A stretch of DNA of 64,000 bases. It comes from Zoogloea sp. GTDB lineage: Bacteria; Pseudomonadota; Gammaproteobacteria; Burkholderiales; Rhodocyclaceae. The stretch is from positions 434,001 through 498,000 of the forward strand of contig JADJBR010000010.1 of the NCBI GenBank assembly GCA_016703645.1, written 5' to 3'. Every line of letters begins with the position of its first letter. The first letter of the stretch is position 1. The notes beneath the pieces were generated by a model. That model made no database searches, was not told the origin of the DNA, and worked only from the letters and a program-made list of their open reading frames with translations. Shown in pieces: positions 30,029-39,802 of this stretch. Both the position numbers and the translations under genes were made by a program.

Positions 30029-30805
30029 TCACAGACCCAGCGCCTCCTTGACCGCCGGCCACTGGCGGCGGCTGACCGGCAACTGCTCGGCCAAGCCATC
30101 GAGCAGGATCACCCAATGGGCCTCACCGTCCTCGCCGGTGGTCGCCCGGGCCACGCCACGGACCGCGGAACGGGTGATCAGGCAGTTGCGGTGGATGCGC
30201 AGGAAGCGCTCGGGAAACTCCTCCTCCAGTTGGACGAGGGACTCGTCGAGCAGATACTCCCGCTCCCGGGTGCGCGCCACCACGTATTTCTGTTCAGCTT
30301 TCAGGAACAGCACCCCGGACACGGGCACCAGCAGGATGCGCCCGCGCTCGCTGATGCTGAAATGACTCCGGGTGGCCGGTGCCATCCGCCGCAGCACCTC
30401 ATCGGTCTGGGGGCGCAGACGGCGGGCCTTGGCCAGCGCATCGGCGAGGCGGGCGGCCCGCACGGGCTTGAGAAGGTAGTCCACGGCGGCCAGTTCGAAG
30501 GCGCGCACCGCATACTCGTCGTAGGCGGTCGAAAAGATCACAGCCGGCGCCGGGTCGAGCCGCCCCAGGTGGCGGGCCAGTTCGACACCGTCCATCACCG
30601 GCATGCGGATGTCGGTGATCACCAGGTCAGCCGGCTCGGCCTCGAGCAGGGCAAGGGCCTCAACACCGTTGGCCGCCATCCCGACAATACGGGTGGGCTG
30701 CCGATCCGCCAGATCCCCCAGCAGATCACGGAGCCGCTCCCGGGCCGGCGCCTCGTCATCGACCACGAGCACCGCCAGGGCAGGCAGGGAGACATCATCA
30801 TTCAT
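30029..30805 (-). CDS. algR: LytTR-type response regulator (AlgR-like)
   Basis: 258-aa two-component regulator. The REC domain has the acidic pair VVDDEAP and the acceptor Asp in LVITDIRMPVMDGVEL. The LytTR DNA-binding domain covers about 150-255 (KYVVARTREREYLL...FLRIHRNCLI). Family members in Pseudomonas control alginate and type IV pilus genes. Its ATG overlaps the stop of the sensor gene (ATGA), so the pair forms one operon. The symbol is by similarity of arrangement; true orthology is likely, not proven. Confidence 0.88.
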   Translation of the reverse strand: MNDDVSLPALAVLVVDDEAPARERLRDLLGDLADRQPTRIVGMAANGVEALALLEAEPADLVITDIRMPVMDGVELARHLGRLDPAPAVIFSTAYDEYAVRAFELAAVDYLLKPVRAARLADALAKARRLRPQTDEVLRRMAPATRSHFSISERGRILLVPVSGVLFLKAEQKYVVARTREREYLLDESLVQLEEEFPERFLRIHRNCLITRSAVRGVARATTGEDGEAHWVILLDGLAEQLPVSRRQWPAVKEALGL

Positions 30806-31824
30806 CGCTCACTCCGGAAGGGCAGGCGAATGCGCACCCGGTAGGCGTCACCCGTCTGCTCGGTGTCGAGGGCCGCCTCAAGGTCATAGAACAGCATCAG
30901 GCGTTCGCGGATGTTATCGACGGCCATGCGGTTGCCGGCGTGATGGCGCTCGGCATCGAGCACCGGGTTGGCGATCTCGATGATCACCTCCGGCCCCCGC
31001 CGGGCAATCAGGATCGACACCCGGCCTGGCCCGGCACCAGGCTCGATGCCGTGATACACCGCGTTCTCGACCAGGGGCTGAAGGAAAAGCGGCGGCACCA
31101 GGGACTCATCCGCCGCCGCATCCCGTTGCCACACTACTTCAAGCCGATCACCGAGCCGGAGGCGCTCCAGGTTGAGATAGCGCTCGCACAACACGATTTC
31201 ATCGGCCAATGGCACCAGCTCGCGGTTGTCCTGCATCAGCGCACGGAAGAGGTCGGCCAGCTCCTCCAATCCCTCCTCGGCGCGACGCGGGTTGGAACGC
31301 AGCACCCCGAGCACGCCGTTGAGGCTGTTGAACAGGAAATGGGGGCGGATGCGCGCCGTCAGGGCCAGCAGCCGAGCTTCCGCCAACACCGGTGCCTGGG
31401 CGGCTCCCCGCAGGTGGAAGTAGGTCAAGACGCAAGCCGCCGTCACCAGCGACCAAAACAGCGGACGCAGCACACCACCATAGCCGAGCGGTGCCAGCAG
31501 GCTCTGAACCACCACCACCACCACGCCCAACACCACGGCGCCCGTCCCGGCCAGACCCAAGGGGTAAGGCAGGCGCTGCAGGGGCGTGCGCAGCAGGAAC
31601 AAGGCCGCCACCGACAGGATCAGGGGAAACTCGACACACACTGCCATCTCAAGGAGTTCATCGCCAAGCAGGACCCACTCCCGGTTGCGGATCAGTCCCC
31701 CCACCAGGGCGAGCCCGTTCACCAGCAGCAAAATGCGCAGCACGACGCCCAGGTTCCGGAAATCCGGCAGGGTTCCTTCATAGCAGCCATGGCCGGCGCG
31801 GCGCGGGTTTTGCTTTATACTCAT
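30802..31824 (-). CDS. algZ: LytS/YehU-type sensor kinase (AlgZ/FimS-like)
   Basis: 340-aa membrane sensor with four hydrophobic helices in the N-terminal 140 residues. A His_kinase domain follows, where RPHFLFNSLNGVLG carries the probable phospho-acceptor His162, and an HATPase with PLFLQPLVENAVYHGIEP. AlgZ/FimS proteins are atypical kinases lacking some ATP-binding motifs. Here the N-box is clear but the G-boxes are weak. The ATG lies 84 bases from the divergent argH start, and algR overlaps it downstream. Confidence 0.85.
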   Translation of the reverse strand: MSIKQNPRRAGHGCYEGTLPDFRNLGVVLRILLLVNGLALVGGLIRNREWVLLGDELLEMAVCVEFPLILSVAALFLLRTPLQRLPYPLGLAGTGAVVLGVVVVVVQSLLAPLGYGGVLRPLFWSLVTAACVLTYFHLRGAAQAPVLAEARLLALTARIRPHFLFNSLNGVLGVLRSNPRRAEEGLEELADLFRALMQDNRELVPLADEIVLCERYLNLERLRLGDRLEVVWQRDAAADESLVPPLFLQPLVENAVYHGIEPGAGPGRVSILIARRGPEVIIEIANPVLDAERHHAGNRMAVDNIRERLMLFYDLEAALDTEQTGDAYRVRIRLPFRSER

Positions 31825-31908
31825 GGGTCAAAAAACGGGCCAAAACCTTGAATCCACGGGCTTCTCTCCGTGACGCAGGCCCTCTTATCGCTGAGAGCAT
31901 CAATAATT

Positions 31909-33369
31909 ATGGCAGATCACTCCGCAACCCAGGACGGCACCGCCAAGGCCTGGTCCGGTCGTTTCACCGAACCCGTCTCCGATCTGGTCAAGCGCTACAC
32001 CGCCAGCGTGTTCTTCGACAACCGCATGGCCGCCCAGGACATCCGTGGTTCGCTCGCCCATGCCACAATGCTGGCCCGCCAGGGCATCATCGCAGCCACC
32101 GACCTGGCCGATATCGAACGCGGCATGGCCCAGATCGCCGGTGAGATCGAACGCGGCGAGTTCAACTGGAACCTGGACGACGAAGACGTCCACCTGAACA
32201 TCGAGAAGCGCCTGACCGCCCTGGTCGGCGATGCCGGCAAGCGCCTGCACACCGGCCGCAGCCGCAACGATCAGGTGGCCACCGACATCCGCCTGTGGCT
32301 GCGCGATGCCATTGACACTATTCTCGGCCTGATCCGCGAATTCCAGCTGGCCGTGCTCGACCTGGCCGAACACCACGCGGACACCCCGCTGCCCGGCTTC
32401 ACCCACCTGCAGGTGGCCCAGCCGGTCACCTTCGGCCACCATCTGATGGCCTATTTCGAGATGACCCGCCGCGACGCGGAGCGCTTTGCCGACTGCCGCA
32501 AGCGCGTCAATCGCCTGCCCCTGGGCTCGGCAGCCCTGGCCGGCACCACCTTCCCCATAGACCGGGAATACGTGGCCGAGCTGCTGGGCTTCGAGGAAGT
32601 GTGCTTCAACTCGCTGGACGCCGTTTCCGATCGGGACTTCGCCATCGAGTTCTGCGCTGCCGTGTCCCTGCTGATGACCCACCTGTCGCGCCTGTCCGAA
32701 GAGCTCATCCTGTGGATGAGCCCGCGGGTCGGCTTCATCGACCTGGCCGACCGCTTCTGTACCGGCAGCTCGATCATGCCGCAAAAGAAAAACCCGGACG
32801 TGCCCGAGCTGGTGCGTGGCAAGACCGGGCGGGCCAACGGCAACCTGATCTCCCTGCTGACCCTGATGAAGGGCCAGCCCCTGGCCTACAACAAGGACAA
32901 CCAGGAGGACAAGGAGCCCCTGTTCGACTCCGCCGACACCGCCATCGACACCCTGCGCATCTATGCCGACATGATGGGCAGCCGTATGGATGCCGTGACG
33001 GGCGAGAAGGTCTTCAACGTCCGCGTGAAGCGTGAAGCCATGCAGGCCGCCCTGACCCAGGGCTATGCCACCGCGACCGATCTGGCCGACTACCTGGTCA
33101 AGAAGGGCCTGCCCTTCCGCGACGCCCACGAAGCCGTGGCCCTGGCCGTGCGCGCGGCCGACGTCAAGGGTGTGGACCTGCCGCTCATCCCCCTGGACGA
33201 ACTGCGCGCGGCCATGACCCACGTTCCCGGCGCCGTCGAACGTCTGGATCAGGATGTGTTCCAAGTGTTGACCGTGGAAGGCTCCCTGGCATCCCGCGAC
33301 CACATCGGCGGCACTGCCCCGACCCAGGTCCGCGCCGCCATCGCCCGCGCCCGCAGTCGGATCACTTGA
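31909..33369 (+). CDS. argH: Argininosuccinate lyase
   Basis: 486-aa enzyme splitting argininosuccinate into arginine and fumarate. The ATG at 31909 is preceded by a poor ribosome site; a GTG at 31870 is in frame but gives extra residues unlike the family. Signatures: [42 protein letters not shown], and the fumarase-superfamily loop [12 protein letters not shown] with the catalytic Ser. It is divergent from algZ. The kinase gene starts 11 bases downstream. Confidence 0.96.
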   Translation: MADHSATQDGTAKAWSGRFTEPVSDLVKRYTASVFFDNRMAAQDIRGSLAHATMLARQGIIAATDLADIERGMAQIAGEIERGEFNWNLDDEDVHLNIEKRLTALVGDAGKRLHTGRSRNDQVATDIRLWLRDAIDTILGLIREFQLAVLDLAEHHADTPLPGFTHLQVAQPVTFGHHLMAYFEMTRRDAERFADCRKRVNRLPLGSAALAGTTFPIDREYVAELLGFEEVCFNSLDAVSDRDFAIEFCAAVSLLMTHLSRLSEELILWMSPRVGFIDLADRFCTGSSIMPQKKNPDVPELVRGKTGRANGNLISLLTLMKGQPLAYNKDNQEDKEPLFDSADTAIDTLRIYADMMGSRMDAVTGEKVFNVRVKREAMQAALTQGYATATDLADYLVKKGLPFRDAHEAVALAVRAADVKGVDLPLIPLDELRAAMTHVPGAVERLDQDVFQVLTVEGSLASRDHIGGTAPTQVRAAIARARSRIT

Positions 33370-33380
33370 GGACTCTGCAT

Positions 33381-34661
33381 ATGGACAGGATAGGCAAGTA
33401 CGAGATCAGCCGTCTGCTGGGCGAAGGCGCCACCAGCAGTGTCTATCTTGGCTTCGATCCGTTCACTCAGCGGGAAGTCGCCATCAAGCGCCTCCACCCG
33501 GAAACCCTGCGCGGCAGCGAGCGCAGCATGCTCTATCGCCACCTGCTTCTCAACGAAGCCTCGCTTGCCGGAAAGCTCCAGCACCCCCACATCATCCAGA
33601 TCCACGACGCGGTGATCGATGACAAGGATGCCTATGTGGTCATGGAATATGTCCCGGGGGGCACCCTGGAGGCCTTCACCAAGGCAGACAACCTGCTGCC
33701 TTTCGAGCGTTTGATCGAAATCATTTTCAAGTGCACCCGTGCGCTCGACTACGCTTACCTCCACGGTGTGACTCACCGGGACATCAAACCGGCCAACATC
33801 CTGCTGACCACGCCGGGCGGCCAGGACATCAAGATCTCCGATTTTGGTGCAGCCCTGCTGACCGCCAGTGAAACCACCCAGGTCAGCGGATTCGGCTCAC
33901 CGGCCTACATGTCGCCGGAACAGGTCCGCGAGATGCCGGTGGATCACCGTACCGACATCTACTCCCTTGGCGTGGTGATGTACCAGCTACTCACGGGCCG
34001 CCTGCCCTTCGACGCCACCACCAATGTAAACATGGTGTACCAGATCGCCCACCATGTGGCGCCGCCGCCATTCAGCATCCGGCCCGAGATACCGGCGGAA
34101 CTCAGTGCTGTTGTCGACCGGGCCATGCGGCGGGAGATTTCCGAACGTTATGGCACCTGGATGGAGTTCTCCCACGATCTCGCCCAGGCCTATCGTAACC
34201 GCAGCCTCACCGCGGACCGCGGCGAGCCGCCAGACAGCGAGAAGTTCGAACGCCTGCGTGCCTTCCGCTTCTTCCGCGAGTTCAGCGACATCGAGATCTG
34301 GGAGATCGTCCGCTTCGCCGAATGGAAGCTCATCCCGCCTGGAACGCTGGTAATGAAGGAAGGCGAGCCGGGCAATTATTTCTGCTTCGTGATCGAAGGA
34401 GAGCTGCGCATCGTCAAGAACGGGCACTTGCTCAATGTACTCAGCGTCGGTGACTGTTTCGGCGAAATGGCCCTCTTCGCAGCGGGACGCGGTGCCCGTA
34501 CAGCCTCGGTCGACGCCACCGCGGAAACACGCATCCTCACCATTCGGGCACCGGCACTGCTGCGGGCATCAGCCCTGTGCCAAATGCATTTCTACAAGGG
34601 CTTCCTCGAAGTCCTGTCTTCAAGACTCTCCCTCGCCAACAACCGGATCGCCAGCCTCTGA
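33381..34661 (+). CDS. Ser/Thr protein kinase fused to a cyclic-nucleotide-binding domain
   Basis: 426-aa soluble protein with a Hanks-type kinase domain (residues 5-265): G-loop LLGEGATSSVYLG, ATP Lys36 (VAIKRL), catalytic HRDIKPANILL with Asp134, DFGA at 154, and APE-equivalent SPAYMSPEQ. A cNMP-binding domain follows (about 300-420) with the phosphate-binding cassette GDCFGEMALFAAGRGARTASV. No transmembrane helix is present, unlike most bacterial PknB-type kinases. The ATG at 33381 has GAGG 10 bases upstream; the gene lies 11 bases after argH and before a terminator. The architecture suggests cAMP- or cGMP-gated phosphorylation, which is inference. Confidence 0.9.
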   Translation: MDRIGKYEISRLLGEGATSSVYLGFDPFTQREVAIKRLHPETLRGSERSMLYRHLLLNEASLAGKLQHPHIIQIHDAVIDDKDAYVVMEYVPGGTLEAFTKADNLLPFERLIEIIFKCTRALDYAYLHGVTHRDIKPANILLTTPGGQDIKISDFGAALLTASETTQVSGFGSPAYMSPEQVREMPVDHRTDIYSLGVVMYQLLTGRLPFDATTNVNMVYQIAHHVAPPPFSIRPEIPAELSAVVDRAMRREISERYGTWMEFSHDLAQAYRNRSLTADRGEPPDSEKFERLRAFRFFREFSDIEIWEIVRFAEWKLIPPGTLVMKEGEPGNYFCFVIEGELRIVKNGHLLNVLSVGDCFGEMALFAAGRGARTASVDATAETRILTIRAPALLRASALCQMHFYKGFLEVLSSRLSLANNRIASL

Positions 34662-34681
34662 CCGGGCCGGCGATGGACGAC

Positions 34682-34712
34682 AAAAAAGGCGGCCTGAGCC
34701 GCCTTTTTCTTG
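34682..34712 (+). terminator. Bidirectional terminator between the kinase and glutaredoxin genes
   Basis: AAAAAAGGCGGC-ctga-GCCGCCTTTTT: 6-bp GC stem with A-run and T-run on both sides, serving the convergent genes that end at 34661 and 34724. Confidence 0.85.
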
Positions 34713-34723
34713 AGCAGCACCGT

Positions 34724-35038
34724 TCAGGCCACGCCGTCGAGGAGCTTCTTCAGTTCGCCGGACTCATACATTTCGCGCATGATGTCGGAGCCCCCCACGA
34801 ACTCGCCCTTGATGTAAAGCTGGGGGATGGTGGGCCAACTGGCGTATTCCTTGATGCCCTGACGGATGGCTTCGTCAGCCAGCACATCCACTGCAAAGAA
34901 CTCCTTTACACCGCAGGCACGCAGGATCTGCGCGGCATTGGAGGAGAAGCCGCAGCGCGGCATGGCCGGGGAACCCTTCATATACAGAACCACCGGGTTG
35001 GAAGTGACTTGGTCGTGAATGATCTTTTGGACGTCCAT
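34724..35038 (-). CDS. grxD: Monothiol glutaredoxin (Grx4/GrxD family)
   Basis: 104-aa monothiol glutaredoxin that carries and delivers 2Fe-2S clusters with glutathione. The active site is CGFS in GSPAMPRCGFSSNA, with WPTIPQLYIKGEFVGGSDI following. The ATG at 35038 gives MDVQKIIHDQV; a longer in-frame start adds eight unlike residues. It is the last gene of the hemA-prfA-prmC-grxD set and ends at a shared terminator. Confidence 0.95.
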   Translation of the reverse strand: MDVQKIIHDQVTSNPVVLYMKGSPAMPRCGFSSNAAQILRACGVKEFFAVDVLADEAIRQGIKEYASWPTIPQLYIKGEFVGGSDIMREMYESGELKKLLDGVA

Positions 35039-35099
35039 GGTAGCCTCGCAATAGTTGAGCAATTCAGTCGGGAAAGTCTAGGCCTGCACGGGCGGCACG

Positions 35100-35930
35100 T
35101 CAAGAAGCGCGCCAGCACCCATAGCTGACCCGCTCGATCCCTGCCAGATCCCGGGCCGACGCCACCGCGTCGAAACCCGCCCCGGCCAGAAGCGCGCGCA
35201 CCGAGGCGGCTTGGTCATAGCCGTGCTCCATCATCAGCCAGCCCCCCGGCATCAGAAATGCCGGCGCCCCTGCGACAATCCGGGCGAGATCATCCAGCCC
35301 CGCCTGCCCGGACGCCAGCGCCCCCGTGGGCTCGAAACGCACATCCCCTTCCGCCAGATGCGGATCATCCACCGGGATGTAGGGCGGGTTGCTGACGACG
35401 AAATCAAACCCCCGGCCGTCCACGGCTGCGAACCAGTCACTCTCGATGAAATCCACCGCGGCACCCAGCGCTGCCGCATTGACCCGGGCAATGTCCAGGG
35501 CCTCGGCCGACCGATCAACGGCCGTCAGCCGCGCACCGGGCAGTTCCAGGGCGAGGGTCACCGCCAGGACACCACTGCCGGTCCCCAGGTCGAGAATTCG
35601 GGGGGTGCCGTCGTTCGTCGTGACCCGGGCAAGCACGAGTTCAACGATCAGTTCGGTTTCGGGGCGTGGAATCAGCACCGCCGGCGTCACCCGGAAGTCG
35701 CGCCCGAAGAACTCTCTCGTCCCCAGCAGATAGGCCACCGGCTCCCCGGCCGCGCGACGCTCCAGCAAGTCGGCGAAACGGGCTGCAAGCCCGGGGGTAA
35801 GCACGCGCTCCGGATAGGCCGCGATCTGGGCCGTGGAGCAGCCCAGCAGCGCCCCCAGGAGGAGACGCGCCTCACTGGCCGGGATGCGCCCACGTGCCAC
35901 CGCCAGGGCCTCACCAATGCAGGCGATCAC
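35100..35930 (-). CDS. prmC: Release-factor glutamine N5-methyltransferase
   Basis: 276-aa SAM-dependent enzyme that methylates the GGQ glutamine of RF1 and RF2. The catalytic NPPYIP motif is in VVSNPPYIPVDDPHL, and SAM binding is in ILDLGTGSGVLAVTLA. A helical N-terminal domain (GEALAVARGRIPASEARLLLGALLG) precedes it. The GTG at 35930 begins one base after the prfA TGA; codons before it in frame are not starts. It lies directly downstream of its substrate gene prfA. Confidence 0.93.
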   Translation of the reverse strand: MIACIGEALAVARGRIPASEARLLLGALLGCSTAQIAAYPERVLTPGLAARFADLLERRAAGEPVAYLLGTREFFGRDFRVTPAVLIPRPETELIVELVLARVTTNDGTPRILDLGTGSGVLAVTLALELPGARLTAVDRSAEALDIARVNAAALGAAVDFIESDWFAAVDGRGFDFVVSNPPYIPVDDPHLAEGDVRFEPTGALASGQAGLDDLARIVAGAPAFLMPGGWLMMEHGYDQAASVRALLAGAGFDAVASARDLAGIERVSYGCWRAS

Positions 35931-35931
35931 A

Positions 35932-37017
35932 TCAATGACCTTCGTCGGCCAGCGCGGCCAGCAGCTCGGCCTGATGCTCCGCCGTAAGGGCATCCAGCAC
36001 TTCATCCAGCTCGCCCTGCATCACCGCATCAAGCTTGTACAGGGTCAGGTTGATGCGGTGATCGGTGATCCGACCCTGGGGGTAGTTGTAGGTGCGGATT
36101 CGCTCGGAGCGATCACCGCTGCCCACCAGGCTCTTGCGGGTGGCAGCCTCCCGGGCCTGCTGCTCGCGCACCTGGATGTCCTTGATACGGGCTGCCAGCA
36201 CGCGCAGGGCTGAGGCCTTGTTCTGATGCTGGGAGCGCCCATCCTGGCACTCCGCGACGATGCCCGTGGGCAGGTGGGTGATGCGCACCGCAGAGTCGGT
36301 CTTGTTGATGTGCTGGCCACCGGCTCCGGAAGCCCGGAAGGTGTCGATGCGCAGATCGGCCGGATTGAGCTCCACATCCCCGACCTCATCGGCTTCGGGC
36401 ATGACCGCCACGGTGCAGGCTGAAGTGTGGATGCGCCCTTGGGTTTCGGTAGCCGGAACCCGCTGCACCCGATGGCCACCCGACTCGAACTTGAGACGCG
36501 AATAGGCCCCGGCGCCAGCAACCCGGATGATCACTTCCTTGAACCCCCCGAGCTCCGAATCACTGGCGGACATGGTTTCCACCCGCCAGCCCTGGCGCTC
36601 GGCATAGCGTGTGTACATGCGCAGCAGGTCACCGGCAAACAACGCCGCCTCGTCGCCGCCCGTCCCAGCCCGGATCTCGAGAAAGAGGTTGCGCTCATCA
36701 TTCGGATCCCGGGGCAGGAGTGCAGTCTGCAGATCGGTCTCGATCCGTGCCTGAGTCTCCCGGGCCGACGCCAGTTCAAGTTCGGCCAGCTCCTTCATTT
36801 CCGGATCGGCAATGAGTTCCTTTGCCGTGACTTCATCGGCAACGGCCTGACAGTAGGCCTGGTACAGGGCCACCACCGGCGTAATCTCCGCGTGCTCGCG
36901 GGTCAGCCGACGGTAGTTGTCCATGTCGCTGGCCGCCTCGCTGGTGGCCAGCAGGCGGTCGAGTTCCTGGAGACGGTCGGAGAGATTGTCCAGCTTGTCG
37001 CGGATACGCTGTTTCAT
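35932..37017 (-). CDS. prfA: Peptide chain release factor 1
   Basis: 361-aa RF1 that reads UAA and UAG. The GGQ motif is in [20 protein letters not shown] and the PxT codon-recognition region corresponds to [17 protein letters not shown]. The start at 37017 gives [12 protein letters not shown], the usual N-terminus. It lies between hemA (48-base gap) and prmC (1-base gap). Confidence 0.96.
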   Translation of the reverse strand: MKQRIRDKLDNLSDRLQELDRLLATSEAASDMDNYRRLTREHAEITPVVALYQAYCQAVADEVTAKELIADPEMKELAELELASARETQARIETDLQTALLPRDPNDERNLFLEIRAGTGGDEAALFAGDLLRMYTRYAERQGWRVETMSASDSELGGFKEVIIRVAGAGAYSRLKFESGGHRVQRVPATETQGRIHTSACTVAVMPEADEVGDVELNPADLRIDTFRASGAGGQHINKTDSAVRITHLPTGIVAECQDGRSQHQNKASALRVLAARIKDIQVREQQAREAATRKSLVGSGDRSERIRTYNYPQGRITDHRINLTLYKLDAVMQGELDEVLDALTAEHQAELLAALADEGH

Positions 37018-37065
37018 GGGGATACCGGCCTGCGCGCGCAGGCATGAAGACACCGGCCCAACAGG

Positions 37066-38319
37066 CTAGTCGTCCCGGGAAAGATTGAAGAGGCGCTGGA
37101 CCAGCTGGGTGCAGTCGCCCCGATGGTCACCCTGCGCATCGTTGAGGAAGCGGGTGGGCGCGTGCATCAGTTTGTTGGTGAGCCCCTGGCTGAGGGACTC
37201 CAGGACTTTCTGCGGATCATCACCCCGGGCCAGCATGCGCAGCGCCCGTTCGAGTTCGGCCTGACGAAGCTGGTCGGCATGTTCGCGCAGCGCCCGGATG
37301 GTGGGAACCGTGTCACGGCTATCCAGCCACTGAAGGAAGCCATCGACCCGCTCGTCGATGATGCCTTCCGCCTCCACCACCGCGGCCTGCCGGGACTCGA
37401 GCCCCGAATCCACCACCTGGGCCAGATCATCGACCGTGTACAGGAATACGTCGTCCAGCTCTGCCACCTCGGGTTCGATATCCCGGGGCACCGCGAGATC
37501 CACCATCACCATGGGGCGGCGTCGACGCGCCTTCAAGGCCCGCTCGACCACGCCGAGACCAATCACCGGCAGCGGACTGCCTGTACATGAGACGACAATG
37601 TCGTAGCCCGGCAGCGCATCACCCACCTGGTCGAGGCGCAGGACGTCGGCGCCAAAGCGCCCCGCCACCGCCTCGGCCCGCGCCAAGGTGCGGTTGGCAA
37701 TGGTGATGCGACGCGGCTTCTCGCCGCCGAAGTGGGCGGCGCACAGCTCGATCATCTCGCCGGCCCCCACGAAGAGCACACGCTGATCGCTGACCCGCTC
37801 GAAGATCCGCTCGGAAAGATGCACGGCCGCGGCAGCCATTGACACAATGTTGGCACCGATGGCGGTGGTGGATCGCACTTCCTTGGCCACCGAAAAGGTG
37901 CGCTGGAAGAGCTTGTGCATGGTTGCACCAAGGGTACCGGCCTCTTCGGCCTGGCGTACCGCATCCTTCATCTGCCCAAGGATCTGGGGCTCACCGATCA
38001 CCATGGAGTCGAGACCGCTGGCCACCCGGAACACGTGCCGCACGGCATCCCGCTGGGGCAGGGTGTACAGATAGGGCGACAGATCCTGCAAGGCCACCCG
38101 GTGATACTCCGCGAACCAGTCGGCCGCATGGCGGGGCTGCTGGGTGGCAAAGTAGAGCTCGGTGCGATTGCAGGTGGACAGAATGGCCGCTTCCTTCACT
38201 GGCTTGGCGCGGACAAAGTCCGCCAGCGCCTGAACCAGCCGCTCAGGACGAAACGCCACCTGCTCGCGGATGGCGAGCGGTGCAGTGTGGTGGTTCAGTC
38301 CAAGGGCAAACAGCTGCAT
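37066..38319 (-). CDS. hemA: Glutamyl-tRNA reductase
   Basis: 417-aa NADPH-dependent enzyme that makes glutamate-1-semialdehyde from Glu-tRNA, the first committed step of the C5 tetrapyrrole route. The catalytic Cys50 is in [13 protein letters not shown]. The NADPH domain has [14 protein letters not shown], and a helical dimerisation domain ends the protein. First gene of the hemA-prfA-prmC-grxD cluster, with a clear extended -10 promoter upstream. Confidence 0.96.
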   Translation of the reverse strand: MQLFALGLNHHTAPLAIREQVAFRPERLVQALADFVRAKPVKEAAILSTCNRTELYFATQQPRHAADWFAEYHRVALQDLSPYLYTLPQRDAVRHVFRVASGLDSMVIGEPQILGQMKDAVRQAEEAGTLGATMHKLFQRTFSVAKEVRSTTAIGANIVSMAAAAVHLSERIFERVSDQRVLFVGAGEMIELCAAHFGGEKPRRITIANRTLARAEAVAGRFGADVLRLDQVGDALPGYDIVVSCTGSPLPVIGLGVVERALKARRRRPMVMVDLAVPRDIEPEVAELDDVFLYTVDDLAQVVDSGLESRQAAVVEAEGIIDERVDGFLQWLDSRDTVPTIRALREHADQLRQAELERALRMLARGDDPQKVLESLSQGLTNKLMHAPTRFLNDAQGDHRGDCTQLVQRLFNLSRDD

Positions 38320-38356
38320 GGGTGGCGCCAGGCAGGGGCGGAAATTTTAGCCGGCG

Positions 38357-38365
38357 ATTATATCA
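38357..38365 (-). promoter_or_regulatory. Extended -10 promoter of hemA
   Basis: On the minus strand TGATATAAT: a TGn extension and a perfect TATAAT, 38 bases before the hemA ATG. No strong -35 is seen, as expected for an extended -10 type. Confidence 0.6.
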
Positions 38366-38416
38366 CCCGACCTTTTGCACACAGCACGGCCTGGATCAAG
38401 GCACGCTCCGGCCGGA

Positions 38417-39391
38417 TCAGATTCGGCCCGCCATCGGCGCCAGGGGCCCGGCGGCGGCCAGCCCCGCCTCGGCCATCAACCAGGCCCGAAAGTCCCTGAC
38501 CACCGGACGCTCCTGCACGGCATCATGCGCCACCAGGCTATAAACGTAGCGGGACGGTAGCGCCACCGGGAAGGGCACCACCAACCGCCCCGACCTGACA
38601 TCGGCCTCCACCAGGGGCCACAAGGCCAGCGCCACCCCCTGCCCACCCAAGGCCGCCTCGAGAACGAGCACCGCACTGGAAAACCGCGGCCCCCGACTGC
38701 AGTCCACGTCCGCCACGCCAGCCAGGCGAAACCACTCCGCCCAGCTCGGTCGCATCGTCTCATCCGGGATGGACTCGTCGTGGATGAGGATCTGCCGGCC
38801 CAGGTCCACGGGCGCGCTCAACGGCCCGCAACGCCCCAAGAGATCGGGGCTGCATACCAGCACATACTCGGGCTGGAGCAGGAGATCGCTGCAGAAACCC
38901 GGGTAAACCCCTTTGCCAAAGCGAATCGCAACGGCGCTGCCTGCATCCCGCGGATTGGCCAGCACACCTTCCGGCCCATGCCCCGGCCCATCGATGTTGC
39001 ACACATCGCTGGCCAGCCTCAGCGCCACGTCGGGATGCTTGGCCGCAAAACGCGACAGGCGTGGCACCAGCCAGCGCTGGGCAAAGGACGGTGGCGCATG
39101 CACGGTCAGCCCGTTCTCCGGCGGAGCCTGCACAAGCGTCACTGCCGCCGCCAGCGCATCCAGCCCTTCCCGAACCCGGGGCAGCATTGCCCGCCCCGCT
39201 TCGGTCAGCCCGAGCGCACCCGGCACACGGCGAAACAAGGACACCCCCAGATACGCTTCCAGCACCTTGATCTGCTGGCTGACCGCCGCAGGCGTCACGA
39301 ACAACTCCGCAGCTACCCGCTTGAAGCTCAAATGACGCGCCGAAGCCTCAAAGGCCCGCAGTGCAGGAAGGGGCGGCAAACGATAGCGCAT
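38417..39391 (-). CDS. LysR-family transcriptional regulator (GcvA-like)
   Basis: 324-aa LysR regulator. The winged HTH is at residues 5-65: PPLPALRAFEASARHLSFKR, AAELFVTPAAVSQQIKVLE and LFRRVPGALGLTEAG, the GcvA/AmpR-like variant. The effector domain follows (LTVHAPPSFAQRWLVPRL). The ATG at 39391 gives MRYRLPPLPALRAFE; longer frames run into unrelated residues. A perfect 15-bp palindrome sits just upstream, and a 48-aa gene is divergent. The effector is unknown. Confidence 0.93.
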   Translation of the reverse strand: MRYRLPPLPALRAFEASARHLSFKRVAAELFVTPAAVSQQIKVLEAYLGVSLFRRVPGALGLTEAGRAMLPRVREGLDALAAAVTLVQAPPENGLTVHAPPSFAQRWLVPRLSRFAAKHPDVALRLASDVCNIDGPGHGPEGVLANPRDAGSAVAIRFGKGVYPGFCSDLLLQPEYVLVCSPDLLGRCGPLSAPVDLGRQILIHDESIPDETMRPSWAEWFRLAGVADVDCSRGPRFSSAVLVLEAALGGQGVALALWPLVEADVRSGRLVVPFPVALPSRYVYSLVAHDAVQERPVVRDFRAWLMAEAGLAAAGPLAPMAGRI

Positions 39392-39402
39392 TGCCCAATC
39401 GG

Positions 39403-39417
39403 TTAAGTAAAACTTAA
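39403..39417. promoter_or_regulatory. Probable LysR operator (T-N11-A palindrome)
   Basis: TTAAGT-AAA-ACTTAA, a perfect palindrome with the T-N11-A LysR core, 11 bases before the regulator's ATG. It is centred near -65 relative to the predicted start of the divergent 48-aa gene's transcript, the classic LysR recognition-site position. Confidence 0.7.
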
Positions 39418-39439
39418 TCGTAGCATCAGAAAGCGTAGT

Positions 39440-39468
39440 TTGCTGCGCCGCAACATGAAATCTATAGT
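39440..39468 (+). promoter_or_regulatory. Sigma-70 promoter of the 48-aa gene
   Basis: TTGCTG, 17 bases, TATAGT. The -10 matches 5 of 6; the -35 is weak, as expected for an activator-dependent promoter. Confidence 0.55.
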
Positions 39469-39563
39469 GGCAACAGGCGCCCTGCAAAGTCCGGCACTTG
39501 GCACCCTCCCCTCTGCCCGGCACCGGACCGCGCCATCCTGGCATCACCTACAAGGAGAGCAAA

Positions 39564-39710
39564 ATGAACCTCGACTACCTCAGCCGACTTCTCACCCCCC
39601 CGCTCGAAGAGCGCGCTGCCCACGAAGGTCGCGCACTTGCCGGCAACAGCACCGAACCGCTGGAAGTGGACGCCTACTTCAAGGAAGTCTTCGCTGGCCA
39701 GATCCTCTGA
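39564..39710 (+). CDS. Small protein, 48 aa, divergent from the LysR gene
   Basis: Hypothetical protein beginning MNLDYLSRLLTPPLEERA and ending DAYFKEVFAGQIL; no family recognised. It is supported as a real gene by a strong ribosome site (AAGGAG, 6 bases from the ATG), its own -10/-35, a LysR-type palindrome at about -65 and a strong terminator 60 bases after the stop. It is mostly polar with amphipathic helical ends and no signal or membrane segment. It is probably the direct target of the neighbouring regulator; the function is unknown. Confidence 0.65.
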   Translation: MNLDYLSRLLTPPLEERAAHEGRALAGNSTEPLEVDAYFKEVFAGQIL

Positions 39711-39770
39711 TTGAGGATCGCCCCTTCCCCGCGTCCGCCCAGAGACACGGGGTTTTGTCCCCATGAACGC

Positions 39771-39802
39771 AAAAACGCCGACCACAAGGGTCGGCGTTTT
39801 TG
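39771..39802 (+). terminator. Rho-independent terminator after the 48-aa gene
   Basis: AAAAACGCCGACC-acaa-GGGTCGGCGTTTTT: 12-bp stem including A/T flanks, T-run on both strands. The remaining 250 bases up to the higB promoter hold no gene that I can support. Confidence 0.88.

Noticed and set aside
31816..31821. TATACT as a -10 element for argH
   Set aside because: No -35 at the proper distance, and it overlaps the start of the divergent sensor gene.
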